From Roseovarius sp. (GTDB lineage Bacteria > Pseudomonadota > Alphaproteobacteria > Rhodobacterales > Rhodobacteraceae): a stretch of DNA of 7,835 bases. Positions 5,784 to 7,835 of this stretch are shown here, one piece after another; the stretch's first letter is position 1; each line of letters starts with the position of its first letter. Position numbers and translations under genes: made by a program. The notes beneath the pieces are model-generated. The model was not told the DNA's origin and ran no database searches. It worked only from the letters and a program-made list of their open reading frames with translations. Location of the stretch: NCBI GenBank assembly GCA_021767845.1, contig JAASSQ010000128.1, positions 1-7,835 of the forward strand. The letters are read 5' to 3'.

Positions 5784-6734
5784 TCAGGCGCCGCCCTCGA
5801 CCCAGGGCTTCCAGACATCCTCGTTCTGCTCCAGCCACTCGGCAGCGGCGTCTTCGGGTTCGAACTCGTCGATATCGACCAGCTTGGCCATCTCCGCGAT
5901 CTGCGGGTTGGTGAAGCTGATCTTCTGCAGAACGGCGTAGGCGTTCGGCCACTTGTCGGGCATCCCGTCCCAGGCGGCCTTCTTCAGGTAGCCATTGGCC
6001 GGGTTGCCGCAGTCATAGGTGGCGTTCGGGTTGGGGCCGACGGAAGGATCGTCCTTGCAACCTTCGACGTATTCGGGGAATTCCACGAATTCGCCGGGAT
6101 AGAGCGCCTCGACGAAATTGGGCGTCCAGTTGAAGATAACCACGGGCCGCTTGTCGCGTTCGGCGGCGGCCACCTCGGCCCAGAGCGCGGAGGCGGAGCC
6201 GGCATTCACGACCACGAAATCCATGCCGAGCGCCTCGACCCGTTCCTGGTCATGTTTCAGCCAGTCCACGGGCCCGCCGAGAAAGCGGCCCTTGTCGCCG
6301 GTTTCGGGCGTGGCGAACAGTTCGGCGCAGTCGTTGAGCGCCTGCCAGTCGGGCAGGCCCGGACAGGCATCCTTCGTCCATGCGGGATACCACCAGTCCT
6401 CGCGGGTGACGGCGTTGTGGTCGCCCGCATCGTGCAGCCCGCCCTTTTCGAGCGCGGCTTCGAAGGCCGGGCCGAAGGCGCCTTCCCAGACTTCGAGTTC
6501 CAGGGTGACATCGCCGAGGCGCACGGATTCGTAAACCGCCTGACTGTCGGTCGAGACGTATTCGACGCTGTTGCCCATCGATTCGAAAATCTGGCCGACA
6601 ACGTGGCTCATCACGATCTGGCTGGACCAGTTGTGGGTTGGAATGATGATCGGGTCCGAGCTGTCCGCGGCATGGGCCGCCGACATGGAGGCAAGGGCCA
6701 GCGCGGCGGCTGGCAGGATGGCTTTATTGGGCAT
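5784..6734 (-). CDS. tmoX: Periplasmic substrate-binding protein for a methylated amine (TMAO/glycine betaine type)
   Basis: This 316-residue OpuAC/ProX-type protein captures the substrate in the periplasm. A Sec signal peptide covers about residues 1-22, with cleavage likely after AHA. Tryptophans that could form a quaternary-amine cage are Trp36 (HNWSSQ), Trp83 (EVWEG), Trp114/115 (EDWWYP) and Trp203 (FNWTPN). The Trp36-Trp83 spacing of 47 equals that which I recall between cage residues Trp43 and Trp90 in choline-binding ChoX. Cysteines 124/136 and 226/242 could form two disulfides; the second pair brackets an Asp/Asn-rich loop (228-241) that could hold a metal. The published TmoX of Ruegeria pomeroyi is described with four Trp, a Glu and a Ca2+-chelating loop, which fits, and the operon order X-V-W fits too. 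Glycine betaine or choline are alternatives. Start chosen for GGGGAG five bases before ATG 6734 and the signal peptide. Confidence 0.85.
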   Translation of the reverse strand: MPNKAILPAAALALASMSAAHAADSSDPIIIPTHNWSSQIVMSHVVGQIFESMGNSVEYVSTDSQAVYESVRLGDVTLELEVWEGAFGPAFEAALEKGGLHDAGDHNAVTREDWWYPAWTKDACPGLPDWQALNDCAELFATPETGDKGRFLGGPVDWLKHDQERVEALGMDFVVVNAGSASALWAEVAAAERDKRPVVIFNWTPNFVEALYPGEFVEFPEYVEGCKDDPSVGPNPNATYDCGNPANGYLKKAAWDGMPDKWPNAYAVLQKISFTNPQIAEMAKLVDIDEFEPEDAAAEWLEQNEDVWKPWVEGGA

Positions 6735-6739
6735 GTTTT

Positions 6740-6745
6740 CTCCCC
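6740..6745 (-). promoter_or_regulatory. Shine-Dalgarno GGGGAG of the binding-protein gene
   Basis: GGGGAG lies five bases (AAAAC) before ATG 6734 on the minus strand and selects this start, which also gives an intact signal peptide. Two of its bases are shared with the adjoining 11-bp palindrome at 6744-6754. Confidence 0.75.
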
Positions 6746-6754
6746 GTTGAACGG
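6744..6754. repeat. 11-bp palindrome CCGTTgAACGG next to the importer start
   Basis: CCGTT and AACGG form a perfect palindrome around one central base, ten bases upstream of the binding-protein ATG and touching its ribosome site. The same ten bases, CCGTTCAACG, recur on the plus strand at 6819-6828, 74 bases away. A repressor pair site or chance repetition are both possible. Confidence 0.45.
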
Positions 6755-6818
6755 TTTTCATCTGTTGGTTTTTTCGGTCGCTTGCCGGTTTCTGTGCGTG
6801 ATGCGGTCCGGCTTTTGC

Positions 6819-6828
6819 CCGTTCAACG
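6819..6828. repeat. Second CCGTTCAACG palindromic element
   Basis: CCGTTCAACG on the plus strand is the inverted copy of the element at 6745-6754 and contains the palindromic core CGTTcAACG. It lies on the importer side of the tor-box-like decamers, where a core promoter of the importer would be expected. Confidence 0.4.
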
Positions 6829-6839
6829 CTAGGCCGGAG

Positions 6840-6849
6840 TTGTGAACAG
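6840..6849 (-). promoter_or_regulatory. Tor-box-like decamer CTGTTCACAA
   Basis: On the minus strand this reads CTGTTCACAA and matches the E. coli tor-box consensus CTGTTCATAT, as I remember it, at 8 of 10 positions. It lies 105 bases upstream of the binding-protein start and 22 bases (start to start) from the second decamer, about two helical turns, in the same orientation. Binding by the adjacent TorR-like regulator is inferred. Confidence 0.45.
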
Positions 6850-6861
6850 GTCAGCACGCAG

Positions 6862-6871
6862 GGATGAACAG
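6862..6871 (-). promoter_or_regulatory. Tor-box-like decamer CTGTTCATCC
   Basis: On the minus strand this reads CTGTTCATCC, identical to the consensus CTGTTCATAT over the first eight bases. Both decamers are preceded by another C, giving a shared CCTGTTCA octamer. It also lies where a -35 region for the regulator's TAAAAT box would be, compatible with autoregulation. A weaker third copy, CTGTTAACAA at 6893-6902 on the same strand, matches 7 of 10. Confidence 0.5.
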
Positions 6872-6884
6872 GCTTTCGCGAAAT

Positions 6885-6900
6885 GTTAAAATTTGTTAAC
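6885..6900. repeat. GTTAA direct repeat with 10-bp period in the regulator promoter
   Basis: GTTAA occurs at 6885-6889 and again at 6895-6899 (as GTTAAC), one helical turn apart. OmpR-family regulators often bind direct half-sites with 10-11 bp period, so this could be a regulator site. It also resembles a CtrA motif, but TTAA to TTAA spacing is six rather than the canonical seven. Confidence 0.35.
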
Positions 6901-6917
6901 AGGGGTCGGGTTTTGGC

Positions 6918-6922
6918 GGGAG
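6918..6922 (+). promoter_or_regulatory. Shine-Dalgarno GGGAG deciding the response-regulator start
   Basis: GGGAG lies five bases before ATG 6928. The upstream in-frame ATG at 6883 has no such site and would add 15 residues before the conserved first strand of the receiver domain. Confidence 0.7.
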
Positions 6923-6927
6923 AACGG

Positions 6928-7620
6928 ATGGCGCATATCCTGATTATCGAGGACGAGCCGGTCACGCGGGCGACCTTGACCAGCTATCTTGAAGCGCAGG
7001 GGTATGACGTGTCCGAGGCCGAAAGCGCCGACGCGGCCGAACGGCTGCTGGCCGAGAGGCCGATCGACCTGCTGCTGGTCGATATCAACCTGCCGGGCAA
7101 GGACGGGCTGAAGATCACCCGCGAGCAAAGGGCCAGATCCGATATCGGGATCATCCTTGTGACCGGGCGCGACGACGACGTGGACCGGATCGTCGGGCTG
7201 GAAATGGGCGCCGACGATTACGTGTGCAAACCGTTCAACCGCCGCGAGCTTCTGGCGCGGATCAAGAACCTTCTCTATCGCACGCGGCAGGCGGGGCAGG
7301 GCATCCGGCAGATTTACCGGTTCGAGGGGTTCTGCTTCGACGCCCGCGCCCGCCGGCTGGAAGACCGCGACGGCGCGGCGGTGCCGCTGACGCGCGCGGA
7401 ATTCGAGGTTCTGCATTACCTCGTGTCGCGCCCCGGCGACGTGGCGACGCGCGATGCGCTGATGGCGCGGGTGACGCATCGCAACTATGGCACCAACCCG
7501 CGCACGGTGGATGTGCTGATCCGGCGGCTGCGCGCCAAGCTGGAACCCGACCCGTCGGCCCCGTCGATCATCTGCACGGTGCATGGCGAGGGCTATGCGT
7601 TTACATCGCGCGTGACCTGA
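6928..7620 (+). CDS. torR: TorR/DorR-like OmpR-family response regulator
   Basis: A 230-residue DNA-binding response regulator. The receiver domain (about 1-118) has the acidic pair Glu8-Asp9, phospho-acceptor Asp52 in VDINLPGKDG, Thr79 and Lys101 in CKPFNRREL. A winged-helix output domain (about 130-226) has the recognition-helix motif RTVDVLIRRLRAKLE and the C-terminal hairpin HGEGYAF. Several blocks coincide with E. coli TorR as I remember it: IEDEPVT, DINLP, GIILVTGR, DRIVGLEMGADDYV, LTRAEFE and RTVDVLIRRLR. TorR, and its Rhodobacter counterpart DorR, activate TMAO/DMSO reductase genes after phosphorelay from a TorS-type kinase. Here the divergent neighbour is an amine importer, and the convergent neighbour ends in an HPt domain, so regulation of uptake is the simplest inference. 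The overlap of its 3' end with the kinase gene is 20 bases. Confidence 0.88.
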   Translation: MAHILIIEDEPVTRATLTSYLEAQGYDVSEAESADAAERLLAERPIDLLLVDINLPGKDGLKITREQRARSDIGIILVTGRDDDVDRIVGLEMGADDYVCKPFNRRELLARIKNLLYRTRQAGQGIRQIYRFEGFCFDARARRLEDRDGAAVPLTRAEFEVLHYLVSRPGDVATRDALMARVTHRNYGTNPRTVDVLIRRLRAKLEPDPSAPSIICTVHGEGYAFTSRVT

Positions 7621-7835
7621 GCGCGCCCGCGTCGCCGGTGTCGTGCAGGGCATCGGCCATTGCCGTTTGCAATTGCGGGACAAGCGCCCCCATCCGCCCG
7701 ACCAGCAGCCGGGCGCGCGCGTCCTGTCCTTCGCCTGTCAGCGCCTCGATCTGGGCGGCGATCTCGACGGCCTCGTGCTGGTTGTAGTTGGCGAGCGTGC
7801 TTTTCATCCGGTGCGCCGTGGCGCGCAGATCGTCC
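7601..7835 (-). CDS. C-terminal HPt domain of a probable hybrid sensor kinase (TorS-like), partial
   Basis: Seventy-seven residues and the stop codon of a gene entering from the right edge. The fragment begins DDLRATAHRMKSTLANYN, which is the HPt motif: the phospho-accepting His (codon 7811-7813) is followed at +3 by Lys and at +4 by Ser, as in TAHxLKG-type sites, and then by two amphipathic helices (EAVEIAAQIEALTG and LVGRMGALVPQLQTAMADAL). A C-terminal HPt after a kinase and receiver is the tripartite architecture of TorS, ArcB and BarA, but only the HPt is visible, so a free-standing HPt protein cannot be excluded. The TorR-like regulator next to it makes a TorS/DorS role likely. The last residues (GALRSRAM) overlap the regulator gene and are probably a disordered tail. 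Confidence 0.7.
   Translation of the reverse strand, partial: DDLRATAHRMKSTLANYNQHEAVEIAAQIEALTGEGQDARARLLVGRMGALVPQLQTAMADALHDTGDAGALRSRAM

Larger units (their letters stand above)
6735..6927. promoter_or_regulatory. Divergent promoter region between importer operon and response regulator
   Basis: These 193 bases separate two start codons pointing away from each other, so they must hold the promoters of both transcripts. They contain two tor-box-like decamers (6840-6849, 6862-6871), a GTTAA direct repeat (6885-6900) and two CGTTnAACG palindromes (6745-6753, 6820-6828). The segment 6881-6900 is the most AT-rich stretch nearby and contains TAAAAT (6887-6892), a possible -10 box for the regulator gene, without a good -35. 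No strong sigma-70 promoter was found for the importer, as expected if it needs an activator. Confidence 0.65.

Noticed and set aside
4713..6845. A 710-codon open frame on the plus strand across the binding-protein and ATPase genes
   Set aside because: It is antisense to two genes with full motif sets, is His/Gly/Ala/Arg-rich without recognisable domains, and is explained by the lack of stops opposite GC3-biased codons.
6886..6900. A canonical CtrA binding site
   Set aside because: The two TTAA elements are six rather than seven bases apart, so it is kept only as a repeat of uncertain meaning.
6883..6927. An earlier ATG for the response regulator, adding 15 residues
   Set aside because: There is no ribosome site before 6883, the AT-rich promoter-like repeat would be coding, and the family normally starts right at the first receiver strand.
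6886..7683. A 265-codon minus-strand frame opposite the response regulator
   Set aside because: It is the antisense shadow of the regulator, which has all phospho-acceptor and winged-helix motifs.

Overview
The window looks like a GC-rich alphaproteobacterial chromosome segment, most likely from the Rhodobacteraceae/Roseobacter group. This rests on the third-position GC bias, on the family of the binding protein with its X-V-W (binding protein, ATPase, permease) gene order, and on a TorR/DorR-type regulator. No rRNA, tRNA, CRISPR array or insertion sequence was seen.

Left part (1-2497). The first 216 bases are the end of a plus-strand gene, probably an SDH-family (ClpP/SppA-like) serine protease. 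A gap of about 470 bases follows, with three tandem 11-bp repeats and two abutting hairpins but no convincing gene. A minus-strand polytopic membrane protein (ion-transporter-superfamily-like, substrate unknown) occupies 687-2084. Just upstream of its start is a large interrupted inverted repeat. Two small genes then converge and overlap by 13 bases: a plus-strand soluble protein of about 61 aa and a minus-strand single-span membrane protein of 42 aa.

Centre (2710-6734, minus strand). A three-gene ABC importer operon is transcribed as binding protein, then ATPase, then a fused double-domain permease. It belongs to the ProU/OpuA class for quaternary or methylated amines. Gene order, the tryptophan-rich binding protein and an Asp/Asn-rich loop fit the TMAO importer TmoXVW, although glycine betaine or choline remain possible. 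A perfect 11-bp GC-rich stem-loop separates the binding-protein gene from the ATPase gene. The ATPase stop and permease start overlap as ATGA.

Right part (6735-7835). A divergent gap of 193 bases separates the importer from a plus-strand OmpR-family response regulator that strongly resembles E. coli TorR. A minus-strand gene entering from the right edge ends in a phosphotransfer (HPt) domain, so it is probably the hybrid kinase partner (TorS-like). Its 3' end overlaps the regulator's by 20 bases.

The point of most interest is that the divergent gap carries two decamers, CTGTTCATCC and CTGTTCACAA on the minus strand, that each match the E. coli tor-box consensus CTGTTCATAT at 8 of 10 positions. 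Together the parts suggest a TorS/TorR-type phosphorelay that controls a TMAO (or related amine) importer instead of a TMAO reductase, with an arrangement that mirrors the divergent torR-torC region of E. coli. This is a hypothesis built from sequence and remembered family knowledge, and no search was run.
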